A stretch of 64,000 bases of DNA, from NCBI RefSeq assembly GCF_007830355.1, contig NZ_VLKO01000012.1, forward strand, positions 1 to 64,000, written 5' to 3'. The notes beneath the pieces were generated by a model. It worked only from the letters and a program-made list of their open reading frames with translations, had not been told where the DNA came from and did no database searches. Shown here piece after piece: positions 6,495-16,038 of this stretch. Each line of letters opens with the position of its first letter. Position 1 is the first letter of the stretch. A program made the position numbers and the translations under genes. This DNA is from Flavobacterium tiangeerense. GTDB taxonomy: Bacteria; Bacteroidota; Bacteroidia; Flavobacteriales; Flavobacteriaceae.

Positions 6495-7778
6495 TTACAA
6501 ACGTCCATCAGCTCGCTCTCCTAAAATGCCTTTCACATCATATAGCAAACTTTTTTCACATTGCAAAGAAGAAAAATCCAGATCTATAAAAACAGTATGT
6601 GCTACCCCCAATACCACAGCATCAAAACGTTCTGTTGGTAAAGTAGTTGTAGTGGTTAAATTGTATTCTCTTGCCACCTCAACAGGGTTTGCCCATGGAT
6701 CATAAATTGTAATTTGAATGCCATAATCAGCTAAAGCCTTTATAACATCCACAATCTTAGTATTGCGTACATCAGGACAATTCTCTTTAAAAGTAATGCC
6801 TAACATCAATAATCTAGCGCCATTGACAATAACTCCTTTTTTAATCATGAGCTTCACCACTTGCGAGGCCACATAATCTCCCATACTGTCATTCAAGCGG
6901 CGTCCTGCCAAAATAATTTCGGGATGGTAGCCAAACTCTTGTGCGCGTTGTGCCAAATAATACGGATCAACACCAATGCAATGCCCGCCTACCAATCCAG
7001 GTTTGAAAGGTAGAAAATTCCATTTGGTTCCTGCTGCTTCTAGCACTGCTTGAGTATCTATTTGCATCAAGTTGAAAATTTTTGCCAACTCATTTACAAA
7101 TGCAATGTTGATATCCCGCTGGGAATTCTCGATTACTTTTGCCGCCTCAGCCACTTTTATGGATGGGGCCAAGTGTGTGCCTGCAGTTATCACCGATTGA
7201 TACAATTCATTTACTTTCTGACCAATGACAGGAGTCGAACCTGATGTCACTTTCAGAATTTTTTCAACCGTATGCTCTTTGTCGCCTGGATTAATTCGTT
7301 CTGGAGAATACCCCGCAAAAAAGTCCACATTGAATTTCAATCCAGACTTTTTTTCCAATACAGGAACACATTCCTCCTCGGTCACACCAGGATATACCGT
7401 TGATTCATAAATGACAATATCTCCTTTTTTTAAAACTGAACCTACCGTTTCGCTGGACTTAAACAAAGGTGTTAAATCAGGTCTATTATTCTTATCTACG
7501 GGAGTTGGCACGGTAATGATAAAATAATTACAATCGGCTATAGCTGCTATATCCGCTGTGCAATACAGTCCGTTTTCATCACTTGGTGCGGTTCGCAAAA
7601 CCTGTTGCAATGTAGTATCATCTATTTCTAAAGTACTATCAGTGCCCGCAGACAGACTTGCTATACGTGACTGATTGATATCAAAACCTACAACAGAGTA
7701 CTGGGTAGCAAACAATCTTGCCAAAGGAAGACCGACATACCCCAAACCAATAACCGCTATTTTTATATGTTCGCTCAA
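6495..7778 (-). CDS. UDP-N-acetylhexosamine 6-dehydrogenase, TviB/WbpO-like
   Basis: A UDP-sugar dehydrogenase that oxidises C6 of a UDP-HexNAc to a uronate using NAD. Domains in order: Rossmann fold (IKIAVIGLGYVGLPLA, residues 5-20), central helical domain, then the C-terminal UDP-binding domain. The catalytic cysteine is in GGHCIGVDPYY. The Vi-antigen TviB/WbpO subgroup is my best match (residues GYSPERINPGD), and the neighbouring WbpP/TviC-like epimerase supports UDP-GalNAcA as the product. The start codon is TTG: the only frame-consistent start before the Rossmann glycines is TTG at 7778, with an in-frame stop a few codons upstream and no ATG between. Confidence 0.88.
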   Translation of the reverse strand: MSEHIKIAVIGLGYVGLPLARLFATQYSVVGFDINQSRIASLSAGTDSTLEIDDTTLQQVLRTAPSDENGLYCTADIAAIADCNYFIITVPTPVDKNNRPDLTPLFKSSETVGSVLKKGDIVIYESTVYPGVTEEECVPVLEKKSGLKFNVDFFAGYSPERINPGDKEHTVEKILKVTSGSTPVIGQKVNELYQSVITAGTHLAPSIKVAEAAKVIENSQRDINIAFVNELAKIFNLMQIDTQAVLEAAGTKWNFLPFKPGLVGGHCIGVDPYYLAQRAQEFGYHPEIILAGRRLNDSMGDYVASQVVKLMIKKGVIVNGARLLMLGITFKENCPDVRNTKIVDVIKALADYGIQITIYDPWANPVEVAREYNLTTTTTLPTERFDAVVLGVAHTVFIDLDFSSLQCEKSLLYDVKGILGERADGRL

Positions 7779-8058
7779 CTTATTCTTAACTATTTATTAT
7801 TTAAAAGTACGCTTTTTAGCGTTGCCATACTCGGCTTTATGTTTTTTTAGGGTTGCGCTTTCGCATCATTCATTGCTTTTCCTTTAAGAAAAAACTCAAA
7901 AGGCAGTTCCCTTTTATTATTACTTTCGAAAAAAAAGCCTTAAAAACTATTTCAATTTAGTTTCTTGGTACACAAATGTAGCTAAAATAAGGTCTATTTC
8001 TGATACCGTTCAACGATGCTTTATGCTGCTTGGTGTCTACAAAAGAACAAACAACCGT
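7779..8058 (-). promoter_or_regulatory. Intergenic region with internal promoter before the TviB-like gene
   Basis: A 280-base gap inside an otherwise compact cluster. On the minus strand a perfect -7 box TACATTTG (7973-7980) could start a leader of about 190 bases. A 5-bp hairpin ACGCT-TTTT-AGCGT (7809-7822) sits about 30 bases before the TTG start. The leader contains two tiny open frames (MNDAKAQP and MATLKSVLLNNK) that could be upstream ORFs, though chance is as likely. The 13-base word CTTGGTACACAAA near 7965 recurs in the 3' end of the ugd gene. Confidence 0.45.
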
Positions 8059-9450
8059 TTAGGAGCCGATTCCTTGGTACACAAATCCAATGGCACGAAG
8101 TTGTGCTGCATCCAGCACATTACGTCCATCAAAAATAAATGCTGGTTTCTGCATCCCGTCAAATATTTTTTGCCAATCATAATTCGCAAATTCATCCCAC
8201 TCGGTAAGAATAGCTATCGCATGGGCATTTGCACAAGCCTCATAAGGATTTGAAAAAGTAGTCACACACTCGGTATTTTGCTCAGGACTGCGTGTTTCTA
8301 AATAATTAAGATCCTCTAGTATCTTTTTAGAGGATACTTTTGGATCGTACACTGCTATTTTTGCATGCTCATTGATCAAATCATCGGCTACAAATATCGC
8401 TGCCGATTCTCTAGTATCATTGGTGTCTTTCTTGAAAGCCCAACCCAAAAAAGTAATTTTTTTATCAGAAACCGTATTGTACAGTGTTTGTACAATACCA
8501 TTAGAGAAACGTCTTTTTTGATGATCGTTCATGATGATTACTTGTTCCCAATAATCGGCTACCTCATGCAATCCGTATGATTTAGCAATGTATACTAAAT
8601 TCAAAATGTCTTTTTGAAAACAAGAACCGCCAAAACCAACTGAAGCTTTTAAGAATTTAGGTCCAATCCTACTGTCCATTCCTATTGCTTTAGCCACTTC
8701 ATTAATATCAGCACCTGTTTTCTCACAGAGTTCAGACATGGCATTTACAGATGATATTCGCTGTGCCAAAAATGCATTGGCAGTAAGCTTAGATAACTCA
8801 GAAGACCATACATTTGTAGTTAATATTTTTTCTAAAGGGACCCAATTAGAGTAAACTTGAACCAGTGCCTCCATTGCCTTTTTCCCTTCTGGAGTAGCGT
8901 CACCACCAATTAAGATACGATCTGGCTGCAATAAATCAGTTACGGCCGTACCTTCCGCTAAAAACTCAGGGTTGGAAAGAATTTGAAACTGAACCCCGTT
9001 TCCGGTATGATCTAAAATACTTTTGATAGCCTCTGCCGTTCGAACCGGAAGTGTTGATTTTTCGACAACAATTTTATTATCTTTAGCTACGCGTGCAATT
9101 TGTCGTGCACACAATTCTATGTATTTCAAATCAGCCGCCATTCCCTTCCCTTTACCATAGGTTTTGGTAGGGGTGTTTACAGAGATAAATATGATTTGTG
9201 CTTCATCAATAGCTTGTTCCACTGCCGTAGAAAAAAATAAATTTCTACCTCGAGCGGTAGCAACTATTTCGCTCAAACCAGGTTCGTAAATAGGTATATT
9301 ATCCGTATTGGGGTCGTTCCAAGCGGCAATTCGCTCTTCATTCAAATCCACAACGGTTACTTGTATATGGGGACATTTTTGTGCAATTACAGCCATGGTA
9401 GGACCACCTACATACCCTGCTCCAATGCAACAAATTTTTGTAATTTCCAT
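8059..9450 (-). CDS. ugd: UDP-glucose 6-dehydrogenase
   Basis: Oxidises UDP-glucose to UDP-glucuronate with two NAD. It has an N-terminal Rossmann motif ([17 protein letters not shown], about residues 7-23), the catalytic cysteine in [10 protein letters not shown] (about residue 276), and a C-terminal UDP-binding domain ([13 protein letters not shown]). At 463 residues and with this extended motif set it resembles the long, animal-like class of UDP-glucose dehydrogenases rather than the shorter E. coli class. It lies 82 bases after the 4-epimerase gene in the polysaccharide cluster. UDP-glucuronate would be a donor for the exported polymer. Confidence 0.92.
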   Translation of the reverse strand: MEITKICCIGAGYVGGPTMAVIAQKCPHIQVTVVDLNEERIAAWNDPNTDNIPIYEPGLSEIVATARGRNLFFSTAVEQAIDEAQIIFISVNTPTKTYGKGKGMAADLKYIELCARQIARVAKDNKIVVEKSTLPVRTAEAIKSILDHTGNGVQFQILSNPEFLAEGTAVTDLLQPDRILIGGDATPEGKKAMEALVQVYSNWVPLEKILTTNVWSSELSKLTANAFLAQRISSVNAMSELCEKTGADINEVAKAIGMDSRIGPKFLKASVGFGGSCFQKDILNLVYIAKSYGLHEVADYWEQVIIMNDHQKRRFSNGIVQTLYNTVSDKKITFLGWAFKKDTNDTRESAAIFVADDLINEHAKIAVYDPKVSSKKILEDLNYLETRSPEQNTECVTTFSNPYEACANAHAIAILTEWDEFANYDWQKIFDGMQKPAFIFDGRNVLDAAQLRAIGFVYQGIGS

Positions 9451-9532
9451 TCTTTATCTATTAAGCGCTTATTTTAATTTTCTTTTTTATTTTTTTTGAA
9501 GTTTGAGAAGATTCTATTTTCTCTACTCCATC

Positions 9533-10516
9533 TTATTTTAGATGCTCCCAATACCACCCCACTGCCTCTTGCAAGCCTTTTTGCAATGAAAATTGCGGAT
9601 TGTAGTGCAATAATCGTTGTGCTTTTTCAATGCTAGCCAAAGAGTGCGGAATATCTCCTGCGCGGTTAGGACCATATTCCACTGCTATATTCTCGATTTC
9701 AGGATCATACACCGATAAATACTGTTTTAAATAAGTGACCAAATTATTCAACGTATTCCTATCCCCGAAAGCAGTATTGTATACCGTATTAACGGCTTCT
9801 GGATTTTGTGTGAGCATGGCCAACTCATTCATTTGTATCACATTATCAATATACGTGAAATCTCTAGAATAGTTACCATCTCCATTTATTTTAGGACTTT
9901 CGTGTTGCATCAACTGCATAACAAACTTAGGAATCACAGCAGCATAAGCGCCATTAGGGTCTTGTTTCCTCCCAAAAACATTGAAATAACGCAAGCCTAT
10001 CGTTTCTAAACCGTATGATTTGCTAAATATTTCGGCATACAATTCGTTGACATATTTAGTAATAGCATAAGGTGACAAAGGCTTTCCGATAGTTCCCTCT
10101 ACTTTTGGAAGGCCTTCTGAGTCTCCATAGGTAGACGAGCTGGCTGCATACACAAAACGTTTTACTTTATGATCTCGAGCAGCGACTAACATATTCAAAA
10201 AACCAGAAACATTTACTTCATTACTGGTAACAGGATCGTTTAATGATCTTGGTACCGAGCCTAAAGCAGCTTGGTGCAACACATAATCCACTCCGTTTAC
10301 GGCTTCCATACAAGTGATTGCGTTACGAATATCACCTTCTATCAATTGAAAACTAGGATTATTCAAACAGTTTTTTAAATTATGCAGGTGTCCCGTGGCA
10401 AAATTGTCCAAACATACTACTTGGTACTTTTTATCTAAAAAATACTCGCATAAGTTAGATCCAATAAAACCCGCTCCACCGGTAACCAATATCTTTTTTT
10501 GCACTTCGTTTGCCAT
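9533..10516 (-). CDS. UDP-N-acetylglucosamine 4-epimerase, WbpP/TviC-like
   Basis: An extended short-chain dehydrogenase. NAD-binding GGAGFIGSNL lies near the N-terminus, the active-site SSS...YxxxK appears as ASSSTYGDS and SPYAITKY, and RYFNVFGRKQDP marks the sugar-nucleotide site. Best match is the WbpP/TviC group interconverting UDP-GlcNAc and UDP-GalNAc (or the uronates), which fits the TviB-like dehydrogenase two genes on. The open frame can be extended to 10561, overlapping the wzc stop by 23 bases. I prefer the ATG at 10516 (MANEVQKKILVTGG), which gives the normal spacing to the Rossmann motif and avoids overlap. Confidence 0.88.
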   Translation of the reverse strand: MANEVQKKILVTGGAGFIGSNLCEYFLDKKYQVVCLDNFATGHLHNLKNCLNNPSFQLIEGDIRNAITCMEAVNGVDYVLHQAALGSVPRSLNDPVTSNEVNVSGFLNMLVAARDHKVKRFVYAASSSTYGDSEGLPKVEGTIGKPLSPYAITKYVNELYAEIFSKSYGLETIGLRYFNVFGRKQDPNGAYAAVIPKFVMQLMQHESPKINGDGNYSRDFTYIDNVIQMNELAMLTQNPEAVNTVYNTAFGDRNTLNNLVTYLKQYLSVYDPEIENIAVEYGPNRAGDIPHSLASIEKAQRLLHYNPQFSLQKGLQEAVGWYWEHLK

Positions 10517-10538
10517 GCTATATTTTATTTCACTGCTA

Positions 10539-12986
10539 TTATACGTTGTTCTTTTTGGCAATGTCTTTTATTTTTTGGAACCAACTTTTTGGCTTTTCCT
10601 CTTCATAATAAGATTTATCATAAGAGCCATAACCGTAGCCATAGCCTGTTCCGTATTTAGCTTTGTTTTCTTGACCGTTTAAGATGATACTTGTATTGTT
10701 CAATTCCCCGCGCTTAATGCGGTTATTCAATAAAGAAATCATGTCTTTTTTAGTGTAATTTTGACGAACGATATATAAAGTCACATCACAATATTGTGCC
10801 AATTCAAGCGCATCAGAAACCAATCCTACTGGTGGCGTATCCAATATTATATAATCGTATTCTTGCTTTAAAGCGTTAATCAATTCCTCCATACCCTGAC
10901 TTATGATCATTTCTGAGGGGTTGGGTGGTATTGGTCCGGATAATATTACGTCTAAATAGGGTATGTGCGTTTTATTGACAATCTCTTGAATTGATTTTTG
11001 CTTGATAATATAATTCACTACACCTACTTCATTTGACAAATTAAACTCTACTGCGAGTCTAGGTTTACGTAAATCTAACCCAATTATAACAGTCTTTTTT
11101 TCGCTCAAGGCAAAAACCGTGGCGATGTTTATGGAACAAAACGTTTTTCCTTCACCACTTATTGAAGAGGTAATCATCAACGTTTTAGCACCATCGACAT
11201 TTTGTTGTTTGTACAAAAACTGCAAGGAAGATCGAATGGCTCTAAAGGATTCTGACAATGCTGATTTTGGTTTGTCGAAAACTGCCAAGTTAGATTTCTC
11301 TTTATTGACCCCAACCACTCCTATCAATGGAATCTTGGTCATCTTATTAACATCATCGCTATTTTGAATAGCGTCATTAATAAAGAAAATAAAAAAAACG
11401 GCTATTAACGGAATCAAGATTCCAAGGAAAAGTGCCAAAATATAATTTACAGATGTTTTAGGCCCCACTAATCCACCACCCACATCTTTAGCAGGATCTA
11501 TAAAATGGATGTCTGATAAATTGGCTGCTTTCACAATATCAGCCTCCGAGCGTTTTTGTAGAAAAGTATTGTATATGTTGTCACTCAAGTCATACTTTCT
11601 TTTTATTTTTATAAGTTCTTGTTGGTCATCGGGTAGTTTTTTAATAGTACCTTCTGTAGCATTGATCTTACTGCTTACTAAAGCCAAATCATACTGTAAA
11701 GAAGATTTAGCTGTGATGATATTTTCGAGCAACACCCTTTTTACAGCGTCCATTTGGCTATCAAACTCTTGAAAAATCTTTTCGCTTTTGACCGCATAGG
11801 CCATTTCAGACCTTTGCGTAGACAATGCAATTAATTTGGAAACATTTACTACTATGTTAGGATCATCAATTCCTGCCACAGATGGTGCTGGTAGTTTTGC
11901 GTAATTCACACTGTTATTTAAATAAGATTTAAGAGAATTGTAATAAACAATCTTACGATTGATTTCATCTTTCTTAACATCATATCCCAGGATTTGTTCC
12001 GAGAATTTAGTACCACCATCCTCAACATCGTAAATATTTTTTCCTTTTCGAAACGACTTTAGTTCATTACCCGTTTCTTTAAGTTGAGACTCCATGGCTA
12101 TCAAGATACTGTCTATAAAAGCAATAGTATTTGTTGCAAATTTATTTTTACTATCCAACTGTCTTTTAATTAACATCTTGACTGTAGCATTCAAATATTC
12201 AACCAAGCGGGCTTTATTAGTTCCTTGCATGCTCAAAGTAATAATTGACCCTGCTTTTTCATTGGTTTGAACGTTAATTCCTTTGTATGCGGAAACTGTT
12301 CCGTCAAAATCATTGAATTGAACAAAATATTCATTTCCCTTGTACATTCCTGGATTTTCGTTTAGTTCCAATTGCCAGTTGAGGAAAGGCAAAACTACTT
12401 TTTGTCCTACTTTATATCGCTTTACAAACTCACCAGCAACTACATTAGTATTGCCATACGTGTGGGTATCGTATTGAATAACCCCTACGCTTGTGTTTTC
12501 AAAAGGAATTTTGATTTCATATTCATTCTCAGTCAAAAATTTAATACTGATTCGTTGACCTGCCAGTTGACCTTTGGTTTTGTCAATACGTACAAAAAAA
12601 GGAACCACTCCATAGGCATCTGTAAAATTATATTCCCCTTGAACTAAATAACTAATGTAGTACTGCAATTGATCTACTACGAGCTCATTGTGAGATCTGG
12701 ATTGTAATGTAGTGGCAATGGTTTGTACTTGATCTGAGGTGCCTCCCCAATTGAAGACCAAACTCGTATTTGAGGTAAACAGAGGATTACTTTCTTCTTT
12801 AATGGCAATCATGGTTTCCATGCCATAGATTTTCTCTTTTCGGATGTTGACTTGATAAGCAATAGTCAATGCGATAGCTAAACTGATTAAAAACCAACGC
12901 CAATAGCTGCCAATTTTTATCAGAAAGCCTTTAAAATCAAAACTGACTTGGTTTTCGAAAATTGAAAAATCCTTAATGTCTAACAT
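10539..12986 (-). CDS. wzc: Polysaccharide co-polymerase and BY-kinase (Wzc-like)
   Basis: Inner-membrane protein controlling chain length and export of surface polysaccharide. An N-terminal Wzz domain has a membrane segment near residues 30-47, followed by a long periplasmic coiled-coil region and a second membrane segment at about 515-540. The cytoplasmic tyrosine kinase carries Walker A (SSISGEGKTFCSINIA, about 600-615), Walker A' (GLDLRKPR, about 635) and Walker B (IILDTPPVG, about 715). The tail is tyrosine-rich (GTGYGYGYGSYDKSYYEEE), the autophosphorylation cluster typical of BY-kinases. It is 15 bases after wza, so the two are co-transcribed. At 815 residues it is the fused kinase form. 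Confidence 0.93.
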   Translation of the reverse strand: MLDIKDFSIFENQVSFDFKGFLIKIGSYWRWFLISLAIALTIAYQVNIRKEKIYGMETMIAIKEESNPLFTSNTSLVFNWGGTSDQVQTIATTLQSRSHNELVVDQLQYYISYLVQGEYNFTDAYGVVPFFVRIDKTKGQLAGQRISIKFLTENEYEIKIPFENTSVGVIQYDTHTYGNTNVVAGEFVKRYKVGQKVVLPFLNWQLELNENPGMYKGNEYFVQFNDFDGTVSAYKGINVQTNEKAGSIITLSMQGTNKARLVEYLNATVKMLIKRQLDSKNKFATNTIAFIDSILIAMESQLKETGNELKSFRKGKNIYDVEDGGTKFSEQILGYDVKKDEINRKIVYYNSLKSYLNNSVNYAKLPAPSVAGIDDPNIVVNVSKLIALSTQRSEMAYAVKSEKIFQEFDSQMDAVKRVLLENIITAKSSLQYDLALVSSKINATEGTIKKLPDDQQELIKIKRKYDLSDNIYNTFLQKRSEADIVKAANLSDIHFIDPAKDVGGGLVGPKTSVNYILALFLGILIPLIAVFFIFFINDAIQNSDDVNKMTKIPLIGVVGVNKEKSNLAVFDKPKSALSESFRAIRSSLQFLYKQQNVDGAKTLMITSSISGEGKTFCSINIATVFALSEKKTVIIGLDLRKPRLAVEFNLSNEVGVVNYIIKQKSIQEIVNKTHIPYLDVILSGPIPPNPSEMIISQGMEELINALKQEYDYIILDTPPVGLVSDALELAQYCDVTLYIVRQNYTKKDMISLLNNRIKRGELNNTSIILNGQENKAKYGTGYGYGYGSYDKSYYEEEKPKSWFQKIKDIAKKNNV

Positions 12987-13001
12987 GTATCTTGTGCCTA
13001 A

Positions 13002-13790
13002 TTAATTTCTTAACAATAAAAAAGTAGTTGTTGCTAATGACAACAAAGTGATAATCGTTCCTAAAGATTCTATACCCGTTTTCCCGGTTCCCCACGTTTT
13101 CTGTTTGAGCGGTTTGACATAAATATAGTCATTGGGTTGCAAATAAAAATAAGGAGATTGCATGACATTAATATCAGTAAGATCAATATCAGCCATTTGT
13201 ACTCCGGTAGGCGTTTTTCGGATTACAGTAACAGCCTTCCTGTCTCCTGTTATGGTAATATCTCCTGCATTAGCAATGGCTTCCATAATATTTACCTGCT
13301 CTTGGAATAATATTTTGGTACCTGGAGCACCTATTTCTCCATTCATAGTAAAACGCAAACCTGCTAATTTAACGGTTACAAAAACATTGGCTTCTTTAGT
13401 AAAATAGTCGGATAAAAGTTGTTTCTCTATTCGAAGTCGAATGTCATCAAGGGTGTGCCCAATAACATTTAGCTCTCCCAAAACCGGAATGCGAATGTTT
13501 CCATGGTCATCTACCGTAAATCCATCAAAATACAAGCCTGCATCAGACTGACTTGGTTTTCCCCCATCATTTGCAATCGTAAAAATAGATGCTAGCTTTG
13601 GATCAATGGTTTTTATAGAAATGCTCAACACATCATTTACTTGCAAACGGTAAGGCTTTGAAGCCACCATAGCAATAGGAACTTCTACTGATCTATCTTT
13701 TTTTTGCAAATAAATTAAATCCTGCGTAGAAATGCATGACGTCATCAAAACACTGACTAACAATATTAAACAGCCTACAAATTTGTTCAT
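13002..13790 (-). CDS. wza: Polysaccharide export outer-membrane lipoprotein (Wza-like)
   Basis: Forms the outer-membrane or periplasmic export conduit working with Wzc. It starts MNKFVGCLILLVSVLMTSCI: a lipoprotein signal with the lipobox cysteine at about residue 19. A poly-export domain follows (YRLQVNDVLSISIKTIDP), then an SLBB-like segment (FTMNGEIGAPGTKI) and a C-terminal hydrophobic stretch (LGTIITLLSLATTTFLLL). I use the ATG at 13790 because the seven extra codons upstream would disturb the signal peptide. First gene of the cluster, behind a TAnnTTTG box at 13809-13816. Confidence 0.92.
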   Translation of the reverse strand: MNKFVGCLILLVSVLMTSCISTQDLIYLQKKDRSVEVPIAMVASKPYRLQVNDVLSISIKTIDPKLASIFTIANDGGKPSQSDAGLYFDGFTVDDHGNIRIPVLGELNVIGHTLDDIRLRIEKQLLSDYFTKEANVFVTVKLAGLRFTMNGEIGAPGTKILFQEQVNIMEAIANAGDITITGDRKAVTVIRKTPTGVQMADIDLTDINVMQSPYFYLQPNDYIYVKPLKQKTWGTGKTGIESLGTIITLLSLATTTFLLLRN

Positions 13791-13808
13791 TATTACTATT
13801 TTTATCCA

Positions 13809-13816
13809 CAAATATA
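13809..13816 (-). promoter_or_regulatory. -7 box of the wza-wzc cluster
   Basis: TATATTTG on the minus strand, about 18 bases before the wza ATG. No clear -33 TTTG at standard spacing. Confidence 0.6.
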
Positions 13817-13862
13817 GCTTTTCATTTACGATATAAAAAGCCTCCTTATGGGATTGCGTTTA

Positions 13863-14483
13863 TTAATTATTTTTTAATGATTTCTCAAAAGGTACACGAT
13901 GTAAAATACTGCGTCCCAACGTCACTTCATCAGCATATTCTAATTCATCACCCACAGCTATCCCTCTAGCAATAGTAGAAACTATGATGTTGCTCGATGC
14001 AATTTGCTTGAAAATATAAAAATTGGTTGTATCCCCTTCCATAGTAGAGCTCAAGGCAAATATAATTTCCTGCACGGCGCCCGATTTGACCTTTTCAACC
14101 AATGCTGTAATATGCAACTGGCTGGGACCAACACCGTCAATAGGAGAGATTTTCCCCCCCAAAACATGGTAAATACCTCTAAACTGATTGGTATTTTCAA
14201 TAGCCATAACATCTCTAATATCCTCTACCACACAAATCACCTCATGGTTTCTACTAGTATTAGAGCAAATCTCACACAGATCACTATCCGAAATGTTATT
14301 ACAACTCACACAGTATTTGATATCGCCTCTCATGGATACTAGGGCTTGCGCCAAAAATCCAGTTTGCTCTTTAGGCTGTTTTAACAAATGCAAGACCAAT
14401 CGCAATGCCGTTCGCTTCCCAATACCTGGAAGTTGCGACATTTCGTTGACTGCCTTTTCTAAAAGTTTTGATGAAAATTCCAT
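13863..14483 (-). CDS. recR: Recombination mediator RecR
   Basis: Acts with RecO/RecF to load RecA at gaps. The order is a helix-hairpin-helix ([20 protein letters not shown], about 14-33), a four-cysteine zinc finger (C58, C61, C70, C73), a Toprim domain ([15 protein letters not shown], about 82-96) and a C-terminal wrapping segment. 206 residues is normal. The start ATG is only 5 bases after a perfect TAnnTTTG box, which suggests a leaderless or nearly leaderless mRNA. Confidence 0.95.
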   Translation of the reverse strand: MEFSSKLLEKAVNEMSQLPGIGKRTALRLVLHLLKQPKEQTGFLAQALVSMRGDIKYCVSCNNISDSDLCEICSNTSRNHEVICVVEDIRDVMAIENTNQFRGIYHVLGGKISPIDGVGPSQLHITALVEKVKSGAVQEIIFALSSTMEGDTTNFYIFKQIASSNIIVSTIARGIAVGDELEYADEVTLGRSILHRVPFEKSLKNN

Positions 14484-14488
14484 ACCTG

Positions 14489-14496
14489 CAAATGTA
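14489..14496 (-). promoter_or_regulatory. -7 box of recR, abutting the start codon
   Basis: TACATTTG on the minus strand, followed by CAGGT and then ATG. The expected transcription start falls at or next to the start codon. Confidence 0.6.
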
Positions 14497-14541
14497 GCAA
14501 TTTGTTTATTTGTTCCGCGCCATTATTCCCGATTCCTAAAC

Positions 14542-14574
14542 TTTGGCCAAGCTATAATCGTGGTTTTATTTTTG
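14542..14574 (+). promoter_or_regulatory. Orphan promoter, TTTG-N21-TATTTTTG
   Basis: A full two-box Bacteroidetes promoter: TTTG at 14542-14545 and TATTTTTG at 14567-14574, spacer 21. The next plus-strand gene (marC) begins over 800 bases on. The only nearby plus-strand ORF is 14 codons (MTLSHWLKAKKRIT, from about 14658). It may drive a non-coding transcript, or be fortuitous. Confidence 0.4.
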
Positions 14575-14890
14575 CATCAATACACAGCGAAAAAATAAAA
14601 AAATACAAGAGCTTGCTTTACACTCCATTTGTCAATATCCAACTATTTAAAGTTTAATGACATTGTCTCATTGGCTTAAAGCCAAAAAAAGAATTACATA
14701 GTAAGTGGTTATTTCATACTTTTCACGCAAATAGTATTCTTTTAACCGTCTTAATTGCGGATCGTATCGAGAGACAAACCTGAAGCGGACAATCTTTAAG
14801 CTATCAAAGGCGTATTAAGAATCTATTTTTTTGATTAAAAGCGGTTTAATAACCGATTAGGGAAATCAAAATCAATAAAACTTACGGATA
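14575..14890. other. Intergenic stretch with an orphan 47-codon minus-strand frame
   Basis: No complete gene. On the minus strand a stop-to-stop frame (14668-14814) reads YAFDSLKIVRFRFVSRYDPQ and ends LKEYYLREKYEITTYYV...LALSQ-stop. It looks more protein-like than chance AT-rich sequence, yet has no ATG and begins right after a stop codon, so it may be the tail of a decayed gene. A small dyad TTGGCT-TAA-AGCCAA lies at its end. I do not recognise the family. Confidence 0.35.
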
Positions 14891-15256
14891 TTAATACTGA
14901 TTGGTAGCCAATAAAACTAGTGTACAAGCCACTTCTACCTTAATATTGTTCAATTGTAACAACTGGTAAAACTCGGGATTCTCTGTTCCTGGATTAAAAA
15001 TGACACGTTTGGGTTGTGCCTCAACTATATAATTGTAATAATCGCGTTGACGTGTTGGGTTAAGATATAACGTAACAGTGTCTATGTTTTTAAGTGGAAT
15101 TGCTTTCGTTTGGATTTTAATTCCAGCTACTTCTCCTGCATTTTGTCCTACTGCTAGTACTGAATGTCCTTTTTCAACTAACTGCTGTACTGCTTTGAAC
15201 GCGTAACGATCCGTTTTTGTCGTGGCACCCAGTACCAATGTTTTTTTATTCTTCAT
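14891..15256 (-). CDS. CoA-binding-domain protein (YccU-like)
   Basis: A 121-residue single-domain Rossmann protein of the CoA_binding_2 type: KTLVLGATTKTDRYAFKAVQ at the N-terminus, GHSVLAVG in the middle and VIFNPGTENPEFYQLL near the end. It probably binds CoA or an acyl-CoA; the cellular role is unknown. The frame extends to 15292, but a -7 box TACTTTTG lies at 15280-15287, so I take the ATG at 15256, which starts MKNKKTLVLG. Confidence 0.85.
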   Translation of the reverse strand: MKNKKTLVLGATTKTDRYAFKAVQQLVEKGHSVLAVGQNAGEVAGIKIQTKAIPLKNIDTVTLYLNPTRQRDYYNYIVEAQPKRVIFNPGTENPEFYQLLQLNNIKVEVACTLVLLATNQY

Positions 15257-15279
15257 CCTTATCATCCTTTTATGAGTGA

Positions 15280-15287
15280 CAAAAGTA
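15280..15287 (-). promoter_or_regulatory. -7 box of the CoA-binding protein gene
   Basis: TACTTTTG on the minus strand, 23 bases before the preferred ATG. It rules out the upstream ATG at 15292. Confidence 0.55.
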
Positions 15288-15377
15288 AGCAAAAAGGTTC
15301 ACCTTATGTAGTGATTATGGTAATTGTTACGTTGCAATAAAAAAACATTACGCTAACAGTCCCAAACAAAAAATGAG

Positions 15378-15385
15378 TATTTTTG
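15378..15385 (+). promoter_or_regulatory. -7 box of marC
   Basis: TATTTTTG, with a leader of roughly 13 bases to the marC ATG at 15404. No clear -33 element. Confidence 0.5.
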
Positions 15386-15403
15386 TAGTATTAAATAACA
15401 ATT

Positions 15404-16033
15404 ATGGATCTCTTTATTTATCTTTTTGTCGCGCTTTTCTCTGTATTGAACCCTATAGGTACCGTTCCTATTTTTGTGGGCCTGACTCAAAATGATCCCA
15501 AAAAAGAACGGTCGCGCATTTCTTTATGGACAGCCATATACGTTTTCATTATCTTGATAGTTTCCTTTTTTATAGGACAATATGTTTTGCTTTTTTTTGG
15601 AATCAGCATTGATGCCCTTCGCATTGCAGGAGGCCTTATCATTGTAAGTTCTGGATTTTCGTTGCTCTCTGGTAAGTTTACCAAAAAAAGAGGAATCAAC
15701 AAAAAAGCCGAAACGGAAGCGCAACAGCGAAACGATATTGCCCTAACCCCACTTGCCATCCCAATGCTGGCTGGCCCAGGATCCATATCGCTCCTGATTG
15801 CTTTTTATCAAGAACACAACAGCACCACAGAAATCATCATTTCTACGCTAGCTATTTTAGCCATTGCAGTAACTATTTTTATCATTTTACGCAGCGCCCA
15901 TTACCTTGCCAAAATATTAGGTGCTTCTGGGATTATTGCTATTTCCAGAATTGTAGGCTTTATTGTAATCGCCATTGGAATACAATACATTGTAAGCGCT
16001 ATCATAAACATCATTAAAGTGAATCTTTCATAA
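15404..16033 (+). CDS. MarC/YchE family integral membrane protein
   Basis: A 209-residue inner-membrane protein with about six hydrophobic segments: LFIYLFVALFSVLNPIGTVP at the start, then IYVFIILIVSFFIGQYVLLF, LRIAGGLIIVSSGFSLL, LAGPGSISLLIAFYQ and two C-terminal ones. The NPIGTVPIFV and TPLAIPMLAGPGSI motifs are diagnostic for MarC. The family was once linked to antibiotic resistance, but that was not upheld and the transported substrate is unknown. It is a single plus-strand gene with its own -7 box and a bidirectional terminator. Confidence 0.9.
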   Translation: MDLFIYLFVALFSVLNPIGTVPIFVGLTQNDPKKERSRISLWTAIYVFIILIVSFFIGQYVLLFFGISIDALRIAGGLIIVSSGFSLLSGKFTKKRGINKKAETEAQQRNDIALTPLAIPMLAGPGSISLLIAFYQEHNSTTEIIISTLAILAIAVTIFIILRSAHYLAKILGASGIIAISRIVGFIVIAIGIQYIVSAIINIIKVNLS

Positions 16034-16038
16034 AAAAA

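Noticed and set aside
7220-7245. tRNA T-arm-like word GGAGTCGAACCTG
   Set aside because: It lies inside the conserved coding sequence of the TviB-like dehydrogenase, and no acceptor stem or anticodon arm can be formed around it.
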